A DNA stretch of 43,605 bases from Paulinella micropora. Taxonomy: Eukaryota > Cercozoa > Imbricatea > Euglyphida. Below are positions 36,405 to 43,605 of the stretch, one piece after another (the stretch's first letter is position 1; each line of letters opens with the position of its first letter). Location of the stretch: positions 685,562 to 729,166 of the forward strand of contig BJOX01000273.1 in assembly GCA_009731375.1 (NCBI GenBank), read 5' to 3'. The position numbers were made by a program, and so were the translations under genes. The notes under the pieces are model-generated. The model was not told the origin of the DNA. It worked only from the letters and a program-made list of their open reading frames with translations, and ran no database searches.

Positions 36405-39400
36405 ATGGAAGTTGCGAGATCGTATAAACGGCGTCGTTTGGATGGAGCGGCCGACGATTTCGTGCTACCTGTCGACGGACAGGCCGGCGACGTTTTGATT
36501 AGTGATGGTGACGGAGGCGTGAGATGGGCAGCGGGCGGCGTGGCCGCGAACGAGGCGGTAGCGCTTAATACAGCTCACAGACTGACTACGTCCGGGAACC
36601 CGCACTTGGTCGATTTAGCGGACCTGATTACCTTGACGCTGGACACCGAAGCGAAAACTAACCAGCCGGCCGGGATGACTTCTAACAGCTCCGCTGGCTT
36701 TGTGGCCTCGGCCTCTAGCAATTCCGCCCAGGCCTACCTGGCCTTTGACAGCGACTTTTCGACCTTGTGGGGCACCACTGCGCCCGACAGCTACAGCGGC
36801 AACAACTACACTGCCATGATCGAGACGATGGTCGATAATCTTCCTGTAGCGGGCGCGTGGCTCCAGCTCGATCTACCGATGCACGCCAAGGTCATTGCTT
36901 ACCACTTCACGTCTGCGGGGGCTATTACCGCGCCCAGGGACTGGGTAGTTGCTTACAGCGCGGACGGCAGCCGGTGGTTCACTTGGGACAGCCAGACGGC
37001 CCAGACCTTTGTCGGCGACAGCCTGCGCACGTTCACGCCGGCAACCTCGGCCGACTACGCTCGGTACCTGCGCGTAATCTGCACTAAAAACAACGGGGCG
37101 GGGGTTTGGTACATGCGGAGCCTGGCTTTCGACTACCAGCTATACAATGCCGGCTGCCTCGAGAACACCAGCTACCCTACCAAGGCCTCGCAGCTAGCGC
37201 CCAAGGCGTACGTCGACCACCAGGTGGCAGGAGCAGTGAAGTTCCCGTCGATCATGCCTACCCAAGACGATTGTGTCGTGACCATGGACCCAGACGGCTC
37301 GATCTTTGCGGTCAAGGACAGGACGCTCAAGCAGCCGTCCCTGGCTCCAAATGCCAATGGCGCGATCGTGCTCATGGACACCGACTACACGGTCACGACG
37401 ATCCCGGACACTCTCGCGAGGCTGCCTAACCCTCTGCCCGCCTCGGCCGCGCAGCTGGTGACGGTCGACCCGGACGGTGTGCTAGGCCTGAGCAGCCAAT
37501 TAAGCTCGTCGACGCTCACGCTGACAGGGGCTGGCGGCAACAGCACTCTTTCGGCTCCTTCCAGTGGGTCTTGTGCACTCAAGCTGCCGGCCTCCCTTCC
37601 TGCAAGTACGAAGCTGTTGGCGGCCGGAGCGGACGGGGCCATGAGCTACGCGGAGGGCGACTTCTTGCCCATGCCCGTCACTAGCGGCATACTGGTGAAG
37701 GAAACGGGCGTGATCAACACCAAGACGATAGAGGATCTCTTCCGACAGGCTAGCGGCGCGCTCGCTGTAGGCTACCTGGCCGGCGGGGACATGAAGCAGG
37801 GGGGCGCCAGCATAGCGATAGGCGATTATACCGGGATGGTTACGCAAGGCTCGGGCGCTGTCGCAGTGGGAGATACTACCGGAAACGAGAATCAAGGCAA
37901 CAACGCCGTGGCGATAGGCACGACGGCGGGCAGTACCAACCAAGGGGAGCGATCCGTGGCGATAGGATATTATGCGGGCACCACAAACCAAGGAGCGCGG
38001 TCCGTAGCTATCGGGTCACATGCGGGCGCCGTGTTGGGGGCGGACAGCATTGCGATTGGTGGGTGCGATAGCGCCCTGTCGGTACCTGCAACAAACGCGA
38101 TCGTGCTGAACGCGAGCGGTGCGGACATGGATGTTAGCACATCTGGTTCGACTACCATCAGGCCGGTGAGGTCGGGCCAAGCGAGCGGTTCAGGCAAGAT
38201 GGTGCTGCAGTACAACCCTAGCACGTACGAAATGTCTCAAAGCAATTTCTCGCTGCCGAGCTCGCTGCCCATCACCACAGCGCTGATGTCACTAACGTCT
38301 GGCGGCGCGATGCAAGCTGGTGGTAATATGATCTACCATAACTTGATGTTCGGCCTGGCTGCCACTGGCAGCAAGATGCCGAGCAACATGACTACGAACC
38401 CCTGGGTCAGCCCCGATATGTACACCTATACAGCGAGCTCCGATGGGAGGTACGGGGACAACGTCTTGTATGATGCTAGACTCGCGTTCGACAACTCCGT
38501 CAGCACTACACACATGGGCACAGGCCCTTACGACGCTACTACGGGCGTTTGGAGTGGCTCATTGGGGGTGACTGGCAAGACTATCAGCGGCGTTTTTGTG
38601 AATGGCAACTGGTTACAGCTCGATTTGGGTAGGGTGGTTCAACTGACCCAGTACTACGTTACTTCTGCCAGTAGCATAAATTCCGCGACCTCGTATGCGC
38701 CCGGCCAGTGGAAGATGGCTACTAGCACGAACGGCTCTACTTGGACTTTGTGGCACGACCAGAACGTGACACAGACGTTCACCACGAGCCAGGAAAAGAC
38801 GTTTGCTCCTATAGCCTGGGCAGTTGGCAGGTATGTGGTAATGGTATTTATAGTCGCTGGCTCTAGCAACCTGGTCGGCCGGGTCGTCAACGAAATAGCC
38901 TCGTTAAAATTCGATTTCAACGACTACGTGTATCTGCCGAGGAACCTGTCACCACCCTCAGACGTGACTGACGCCGCCAACAAAGGCTACGTGGACACGC
39001 AGACTTCGAAGACACCATTGACGATCGGCACCTCCACGATCGCGAGCACGGGGACGGTCGCGCTGAGCCTGCCTAGCTCGCTGCCCGCCAGTACTAGCTT
39101 GGTGTCGCTGGGCTCCGACGGTACGCTGTTGTACGGGGACCAGGCCATCTCTCATGGTCTGAGCCTTGTAGCCACTTCGTACGTGAAGAAGCCCGACAGC
39201 ATGACGAGTAACAGCTGGAACGGCCTGGTCGCGAGCGCGTCCACTTCTGGGAACGGCAACGCGTACGACGGCTTCAATACTGGCTCAAGCTCCTCCTGGC
39301 AGAGCAACACTGGTACCTACGATGCCACTAGCGGCGCCTACACCTCCAATGCAAGCAAAACGTTTTCGGGTGTAGTGTGCTCAGGAGAGTGGCTCCAGCT

Positions 39401-42400
39401 AGATTTTGGCACTGGAGTCATACTGGAGAAGTACTGTCTGCAGGGCCAGACCGGCGGCCTGAGTAAAGCAATGAAACAGTGGTGGGTGGGCACGTCGTTG
39501 GACGGCACTACCTGGACGCTGTGGCAATATGCGTCGTTCCCCTTTATAGTTGATACTTCGGTCACTTTCACTCCGACCGACAACGCAAGGGCTGCCCGCT
39601 ACGTGGCCATAGTTGTTGCTTCCATCATGGGCGCAGGGGCTTCTAGCTTCTGTGCGATCAACCACTTTGGCTTTGACTACACCATGTGCCCCGCGATCAA
39701 GAACATAGCGGCGCCGCTAGTCAGCACCGACGCTGCCAACAAGGCTTACGTAGACGGACACGCGCATAGGTCACCAATGACGATCGGCACCTCTACGATC
39801 GCGAGCACGGGGACGGTCGCGCTGAGCCTGCCTAGCTCGCTGCCTGCCAGCACTTCTCTGACGTCGCTGACCTCTGCGGGACAACTAAGCGCCTCTGCGC
39901 TCAGGGTGCCGGCATCTCTGCCAGGCAGCACTTTGCTAGTGACACTCGACTCCGCTGGCCAGCTCGATACAGGCGCTGCTAGCTCGCTGTCACTCAGCGG
40001 GGCGGGAGGCACCAGCACACTTTCCGCTCCTGGCACAGGCTCCAGCGCCATCAAGACTTTCAGTGGTCTGCCGTCCGTGGTATCGCTAGTCACGGTAGAT
40101 GGCAGCGGCAGCCTGGCACATGCGCAGCCGGTTGGACACAGTCTTGCTTTTACAGACTCTCCGAGCGGCAGCAGAATGCCTAACGGCATGACATCCGCGA
40201 GCTGGACGTCGGGCAGTCAGACGTTTGTCGTGAGCGCTAGTGGCTCGTTCAGTACGTCCGTCCCTTATAAGGCGTTTGATGGTAACGGCACTGGTACTTT
40301 CTGGTGTACACCACTGAGCGTCTACAACACCTCAACTGGTGCCTACACCAGCAACAAGTTCAAGACAGTGGGAGGCTCGAACGTGAATGGGGAGTGGATC
40401 CAGCTCGATTTCGGGGCGGAAGTGCGGCTGACCACGTACTACATCACTACCTCTTCAAATAGATCGCCTCGCAAGTGGGTGATGGCAGTCAGCGACGACG
40501 GGAATACTTGGACCACCTGGCAAGCACAGACAACAAATTACAACTTCGCCGACGCTACAGAAACCGCTTTTACACCTACTGCGCCCGTGATCTGTCGGTA
40601 TGCAGTGTTGATAGTAACTGAGAATAGTGGCGTTGATAACTACTTCCAGATCAGCGCGCTGAGTTTCGATTACAGCGGGCTTGCTCTCAGAGTTAAGAAC
40701 CTAGCACTCCCCGCAAACGGGACAGACGGCGCCAACAAGAGCTACGTGGACTCGCATACACACACGTCGCCACTGACGATCGGTACATCTACGATCGCGA
40801 GCTCTGGAACAGTCGCGTTGAGCCTGCCCAGCGCGCTGCCCGCCAGCACTTCGCTGACGTCGCTGACCTCTGCGGGGCAGCTGAGTGCTTCTGTGCTCAA
40901 GGTGCCGGCATCTCTGCCCGGTAGCACTTTGCTAGTGACACTCGACTCTGGTGGTCAGCTAGCGACAGGGGCTGCTAGCTCGCTGTCACTTAGCGGGGCG
41001 GGCGGCACCAGCACCCTTTCCGCTCCGGCTTCTGGCTCTTCTGCGCTCCTGCTGCCGACCGCGTTGCCTGCTGCAACGTCGCTAGTCTCGGTGACCAGCG
41101 GAGGCTTGCTGCAGCACGGGAACCAGACATTCTCACATGGTTTGACCTTCGCTGCAGGCACTGCCGGGGCCGGACAGGCTGTCACACTGCCGGCCTGGAC
41201 CAGCAACAGCGCTTACACGCCCTCGACCGATCCGAACTGGTCTATCGCGGCTTCGTCCGAAGCTGCATCTCCCTACGTTCTCTACAAGTGCTTTGACAAG
41301 ACGTATGCTACCATCGAATCAGATTGCTGGTCATCAGCTGGCGGTAAATACTACACTACAGCCGAGAACGCGCCGCTATCAGGGACAGTGAAGGCGGCGT
41401 GGAGAACAAGTAATGTGGACGGCGGAAGTTACGTAGACGGCGAGTGGATACAGATCAGGCACGCAACCGCGAGGAAGCGTCTTCTCTCTTTCAAACTCTA
41501 CACAAGATACCAGTATTATACAGACGGTCCTAGAAAATACAGAGTTTTGGCTAGCAACGATGGTATAAGCTGGACTACGATATTCACGGAGCCCGGTCCT
41601 TATACGTGGACAGGCAATGGCTTCGTAAGTAAGACACTGTCCCCCGTGCCAAGTGCATATCACTACCACCGCCTAGTAGTGACTGAAACAGGCAGTATTT
41701 ACGGCAGCGCCATTGTTGGATATTGGGATACATCGTTCGAGGAGGATACGACACTCTATACTATCACTGGCGTCGCTGCGCCCGCTGCAGCCACTGACGC
41801 TGCCAACAAAAGCTACGTTGACGAGAAGACGTCTAAGACTCCGCTGGTGGTCGGTAACAGCTCGATCGCGAGCACCGGGACTGTCGCGCTGAAGCTGCCG
41901 AGCGCGCTGCCCTCCGCTGGCACTGATCGTGTGCTCCAGCTCAACGACCTCGGCGAGTTCGAGCTGGGCACCTGGGACAACGGCCACTGGCTTTGCGAAA
42001 CAGTGCTGACTTTTGCTAATGCTGCTGCCAGGATTATGACTTACGACAACACGGTGAGAATCGCGCCTTCTTTCGGCAATATCACTCGCTTGACTAGCAA
42101 CTCGGGCAACGCTTCTACCAGCTACACCACGTTCCAGAACACGTCGGGCATGACCAGGAAATGGCTCGTTGCTGCCTGCGTCAAATTCAAAAACACCGCC
42201 ACGAGCAGTCCCATGAACGCCGAGGCCTGGGTCGAGAAGAGCGCTAGCAGGCCGGCCAGCAACACTGCGATCGCGTCGGTGCGCTGGCTGGCCTCTTCTG
42301 CCTTTAGCAACGGTACTTCTTTCAACGGACAGTATGCAACAGTGAATCTAGCTGGCATAGTGGAAGTGGCCGCGAACGAGTACATCTGGGTCGAGGTTTA

Positions 42401-42524
42401 CGGAGGTACAGCAACTGCCGTAAATTACATTGCAAACATTGGATCGGCCGCCTATGACAGAGGTTTTGTGTCTATTACCGAGATCCCGGGCTGTTTTTTT
42501 TTCTTTCGAGTCTGTATTTTTTAA
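36405..42524 (+). CDS. Giant fibre/adhesin with discoidin-like and YadA-head-like repeats
   Basis: 2039 residues without interruption. Five discoidin-like (F5/8C-type) modules start at about residues 91, 662, 932, 1262 and 1598 ('AFDSDFSTLWG', 'LQLDLPMHAKVIAYHFTSAG', 'WVVAYSADGSRWFTW'). Residues 455-560 are tandem 'GxxxVAIGxxAG' units ('NAVAIGTTAGSTNQGERSVA'), as in the beta-roll head of trimeric autotransporter adhesins. Linkers repeat 'DAANKxYVD' and 'TPLTIGTSTIASTGTVALSL'. The last 180 residues look like a compact beta-rich head ('KWLVAACVKFKNTATSSPMN'). A surface fibre that binds sugars or cells is likely. Several linkers are nearly identical in DNA. The last residues after the T9 run near 42490 may be mis-framed. 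Confidence 0.8.
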   Translation: MEVARSYKRRRLDGAADDFVLPVDGQAGDVLISDGDGGVRWAAGGVAANEAVALNTAHRLTTSGNPHLVDLADLITLTLDTEAKTNQPAGMTSNSSAGFVASASSNSAQAYLAFDSDFSTLWGTTAPDSYSGNNYTAMIETMVDNLPVAGAWLQLDLPMHAKVIAYHFTSAGAITAPRDWVVAYSADGSRWFTWDSQTAQTFVGDSLRTFTPATSADYARYLRVICTKNNGAGVWYMRSLAFDYQLYNAGCLENTSYPTKASQLAPKAYVDHQVAGAVKFPSIMPTQDDCVVTMDPDGSIFAVKDRTLKQPSLAPNANGAIVLMDTDYTVTTIPDTLARLPNPLPASAAQLVTVDPDGVLGLSSQLSSSTLTLTGAGGNSTLSAPSSGSCALKLPASLPASTKLLAAGADGAMSYAEGDFLPMPVTSGILVKETGVINTKTIEDLFRQASGALAVGYLAGGDMKQGGASIAIGDYTGMVTQGSGAVAVGDTTGNENQGNNAVAIGTTAGSTNQGERSVAIGYYAGTTNQGARSVAIGSHAGAVLGADSIAIGGCDSALSVPATNAIVLNASGADMDVSTSGSTTIRPVRSGQASGSGKMVLQYNPSTYEMSQSNFSLPSSLPITTALMSLTSGGAMQAGGNMIYHNLMFGLAATGSKMPSNMTTNPWVSPDMYTYTASSDGRYGDNVLYDARLAFDNSVSTTHMGTGPYDATTGVWSGSLGVTGKTISGVFVNGNWLQLDLGRVVQLTQYYVTSASSINSATSYAPGQWKMATSTNGSTWTLWHDQNVTQTFTTSQEKTFAPIAWAVGRYVVMVFIVAGSSNLVGRVVNEIASLKFDFNDYVYLPRNLSPPSDVTDAANKGYVDTQTSKTPLTIGTSTIASTGTVALSLPSSLPASTSLVSLGSDGTLLYGDQAISHGLSLVATSYVKKPDSMTSNSWNGLVASASTSGNGNAYDGFNTGSSSSWQSNTGTYDATSGAYTSNASKTFSGVVCSGEWLQLDFGTGVILEKYCLQGQTGGLSKAMKQWWVGTSLDGTTWTLWQYASFPFIVDTSVTFTPTDNARAARYVAIVVASIMGAGASSFCAINHFGFDYTMCPAIKNIAAPLVSTDAANKAYVDGHAHRSPMTIGTSTIASTGTVALSLPSSLPASTSLTSLTSAGQLSASALRVPASLPGSTLLVTLDSAGQLDTGAASSLSLSGAGGTSTLSAPGTGSSAIKTFSGLPSVVSLVTVDGSGSLAHAQPVGHSLAFTDSPSGSRMPNGMTSASWTSGSQTFVVSASGSFSTSVPYKAFDGNGTGTFWCTPLSVYNTSTGAYTSNKFKTVGGSNVNGEWIQLDFGAEVRLTTYYITTSSNRSPRKWVMAVSDDGNTWTTWQAQTTNYNFADATETAFTPTAPVICRYAVLIVTENSGVDNYFQISALSFDYSGLALRVKNLALPANGTDGANKSYVDSHTHTSPLTIGTSTIASSGTVALSLPSALPASTSLTSLTSAGQLSASVLKVPASLPGSTLLVTLDSGGQLATGAASSLSLSGAGGTSTLSAPASGSSALLLPTALPAATSLVSVTSGGLLQHGNQTFSHGLTFAAGTAGAGQAVTLPAWTSNSAYTPSTDPNWSIAASSEAASPYVLYKCFDKTYATIESDCWSSAGGKYYTTAENAPLSGTVKAAWRTSNVDGGSYVDGEWIQIRHATARKRLLSFKLYTRYQYYTDGPRKYRVLASNDGISWTTIFTEPGPYTWTGNGFVSKTLSPVPSAYHYHRLVVTETGSIYGSAIVGYWDTSFEEDTTLYTITGVAAPAAATDAANKSYVDEKTSKTPLVVGNSSIASTGTVALKLPSALPSAGTDRVLQLNDLGEFELGTWDNGHWLCETVLTFANAAARIMTYDNTVRIAPSFGNITRLTSNSGNASTSYTTFQNTSGMTRKWLVAACVKFKNTATSSPMNAEAWVEKSASRPASNTAIASVRWLASSAFSNGTSFNGQYATVNLAGIVEVAANEYIWVEVYGGTATAVNYIANIGSAAYDRGFVSITEIPGCFFFFRVCIF
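39000..41005 (+). repeat. Near-identical DNA modules inside the fibre gene
   Basis: The linker coding for TIGTSTIAS...LPASTSL occurs at about 39019-39100, 39779-39860, 40777-40860 and, more diverged, 41840-41920. A longer copy pair is 39779-40040 with 40777-41040. Nucleotide similarity well beyond protein need points to recent duplication or gene conversion. Confidence 0.75.
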
Positions 42525-42530
42525 TTAAAA

Positions 42531-42815
42531 ATGGACGCGTTGAGACAAGCACTAGCCGACAAAGAGTACGAGCTGGCCACGTGCCTAGCCCGCCGCCGGA
42601 TCCTGGCCGTAGAGCGAGAGAAGTTACAGCTGCAGATCGCGCTCTGTGAAAAGGTCTGTGGTTGCAGGGAGACGCGCCTGCAGATCAAGCAATTGATCCA
42701 GCAAGAAGAGGAGGCGGAGGCGGCCGCCGAGTCTGCCGCCCACGCGGCCGTCGAGGCCGAAATAGCACTAGAAGAGACGGTAGTGGAGATGCTGCCTGAC
42801 ACCATCAATGGCTAG
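42531..42815 (+). CDS. Small coiled-coil protein
   Basis: 94 residues (MDALRQALADKEYELATCLA...), mostly alpha-helical with heptads and an Ala/Glu-rich C-terminal part ('EEEAEAAAESAAHAAVEAEI'). Begins 6 bp after the fibre stop, separated only by 'ttaaaa'. Stop TAG overlaps the stop of the convergent ribonucleotide reductase gene through the palindrome CTAG. Function unknown; possibly a fibre partner. Confidence 0.6.
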   Translation: MDALRQALADKEYELATCLARRRILAVEREKLQLQIALCEKVCGCRETRLQIKQLIQQEEEAEAAAESAAHAAVEAEIALEETVVEMLPDTING

Positions 42816-43605
42816 AAGTCTTGGTCTAGGCCCCATTCCGGCTCCTTGGCCGGCGCCCTCGCGTACTCGCTCACTCTCTTTTCGAAAAAGTTAGTCTTGC
42901 CTACCACGCCTAGCTGCTCCATGAAGGGCAGAGGGCATTTGGCCACTCCGTACAGCTTTTCGGTCAGACCCAAGTTCTGCAGCAGGCCGTCCGCCACAAA
43001 CTCGACGTACCGCTCCATCAGCGTCGCGTTCAGGCCCAGCAAGGCCACCGGCAGCGACTCGCTGATGAACCTCCGCTCGACCTCGACGCAGCCCGCCACG
43101 ATCTGGAAAATGCGCGACATCTGCAGCTTGTTCGACACGTGGTGCTTGTACAAGTGGCACGCGAACAGGCCGTGCTGCGTCTCGTCCCGCGCAATGAACT
43201 CGTTCGATGTGCATAGCCCTTGCAGCAGGCCCGGGTGCTTTTGTTTCAGCCAAAAGATGGAGGCGAAAGAAGAGGCGAACTGGACAAGTTCCACACAAGC
43301 AAACGCCACGAGTCTTTCAGCAAACGAGGCCCGGGCCGGGTTGAGCCACTGCATCGCCCACTTCGCTTTTTGTGCGACGGTCGGGACTTGCGTGATGGCA
43401 TTGAACAGCTTGTCCTTCTCTGGCTGGTCGCTGATGATCGTGTCTACTAAAAGGCTGTATGTACGTCCGTGTTCCGCTTCGTTGAAGATCTGGTAAGAAT
43501 AAAAAAGTCTCGCTTCGGAATACTGCACCTCGGCCAAAAAATTAGCGGCCAGGTTCTCTTGGATGATGCCATCCGAGCTAGCAAAGAAGCCCAGCACCAT
43601 CTTGA
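42812..43605 (-). CDS. Ribonucleotide reductase small subunit (R2), C-terminal part
   Basis: At least 264 codons; the N-terminus lies beyond the window. Iron ligands and helices of class I R2 are visible: 'FYSYQIFNEAEHGRTYSLL' (E..H pair), 'LVAFACVELVQFASSFASIF' (VE ligand), 'TSNEFIARDETQHGLFACHL' (E/DE..H). The C-terminus 'NFFEKRVSEYARAP...WGLDQDF' ends in the acidic-Phe tail that docks to the large subunit. It makes deoxyribonucleotides. It is common in large DNA viruses and present in all eukaryotes; the intronless, closely packed context favours a viral copy. Stop TAG overlaps the opposing gene's stop. Confidence 0.92.
   Translation of the reverse strand, partial: KMVLGFFASSDGIIQENLAANFLAEVQYSEARLFYSYQIFNEAEHGRTYSLLVDTIISDQPEKDKLFNAITQVPTVAQKAKWAMQWLNPARASFAERLVAFACVELVQFASSFASIFWLKQKHPGLLQGLCTSNEFIARDETQHGLFACHLYKHHVSNKLQMSRIFQIVAGCVEVERRFISESLPVALLGLNATLMERYVEFVADGLLQNLGLTEKLYGVAKCPLPFMEQLGVVGKTNFFEKRVSEYARAPAKEPEWGLDQDF

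Noticed and set aside
7-43605. tRNA or rRNA genes
   Set aside because: No cloverleaf with a plausible T-arm and acceptor stem, and no conserved rRNA block, was seen by eye. A covariance-model scan would be decisive, especially for a tRNA with a UCA anticodon.

Overview
This window looks like a scaffold from a eukaryotic, probably protist, nuclear genome. It carries host repeats, one complete Polinton/Maverick-type (polinton-like virus) element, and next to it a GC-rich, gene-dense block that resembles an inserted nucleocytoplasmic large DNA virus. No host marker allows a species call.

Layout. 1-6872 is host DNA: the 3' end of a LINE ORF2 (2-433), a gene-free stretch, then about 5 kb of microsatellites (TG, CTGT, ATGT, CT, then ACAT, ACAG, AC) around an AT-rich core. 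A dispersed host repeat lies at 1611, 6706 and 30226. 6879-30219 is the Polinton-like element, with 315-bp terminal inverted repeats, a 6-bp candidate target duplication (gtgaca) and a palindromic extra TIR at its left end. It encodes a retroviral-type integrase, protein-primed family B DNA polymerase, FtsK/HerA-type packaging ATPase, adenain-like cysteine protease, major capsid protein (MCP), penton-like minor capsid protein, two fibre/structural proteins, a GIY-YIG nuclease, a small membrane protein, a small basic protein and several cargo ORFs. 30226-32766 is host-like DNA with a RING/TRAF-type gene. 32782-43605 is GC-rich: a possible cysteine-peptidase gene, an array of hairpins with G-runs (34250-35050), unknown genes, a 2039-residue fibre protein, and the ribonucleotide reductase small subunit running off the window end.

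What is unusual. (1) The element's long genes contain about a dozen in-frame TGA codons. Wherever an internal repeat or a family motif allows a test, the replaced residue is glycine. (2) The MCP gene is cut in two by a 2.3-kb inversion between 10-bp inverted repeats; flipping the segment would put the halves back in frame. (3) A previously unfamiliar paired-hairpin module fills the gap between stop and start of successive genes at four places, with half of a fifth copy at an assembly gap. (4) Several assembly gaps are unmerged overlaps, including an exact 864-bp duplication around a 711-N gap.

How the genes fit together. Integrase and polymerase provide insertion and replication; ATPase, protease, MCP and penton are the virion morphogenesis set; the fibre proteins would bind the host. 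Many genes carry single-base frameshifts, often in homopolymers, while the integrase and several small ORFs are open. The copy is therefore either decaying or poorly polished. The frameshift-free 6-kb fibre gene further right argues against uniformly poor sequence. All family assignments come from reading motifs; no database search was possible.
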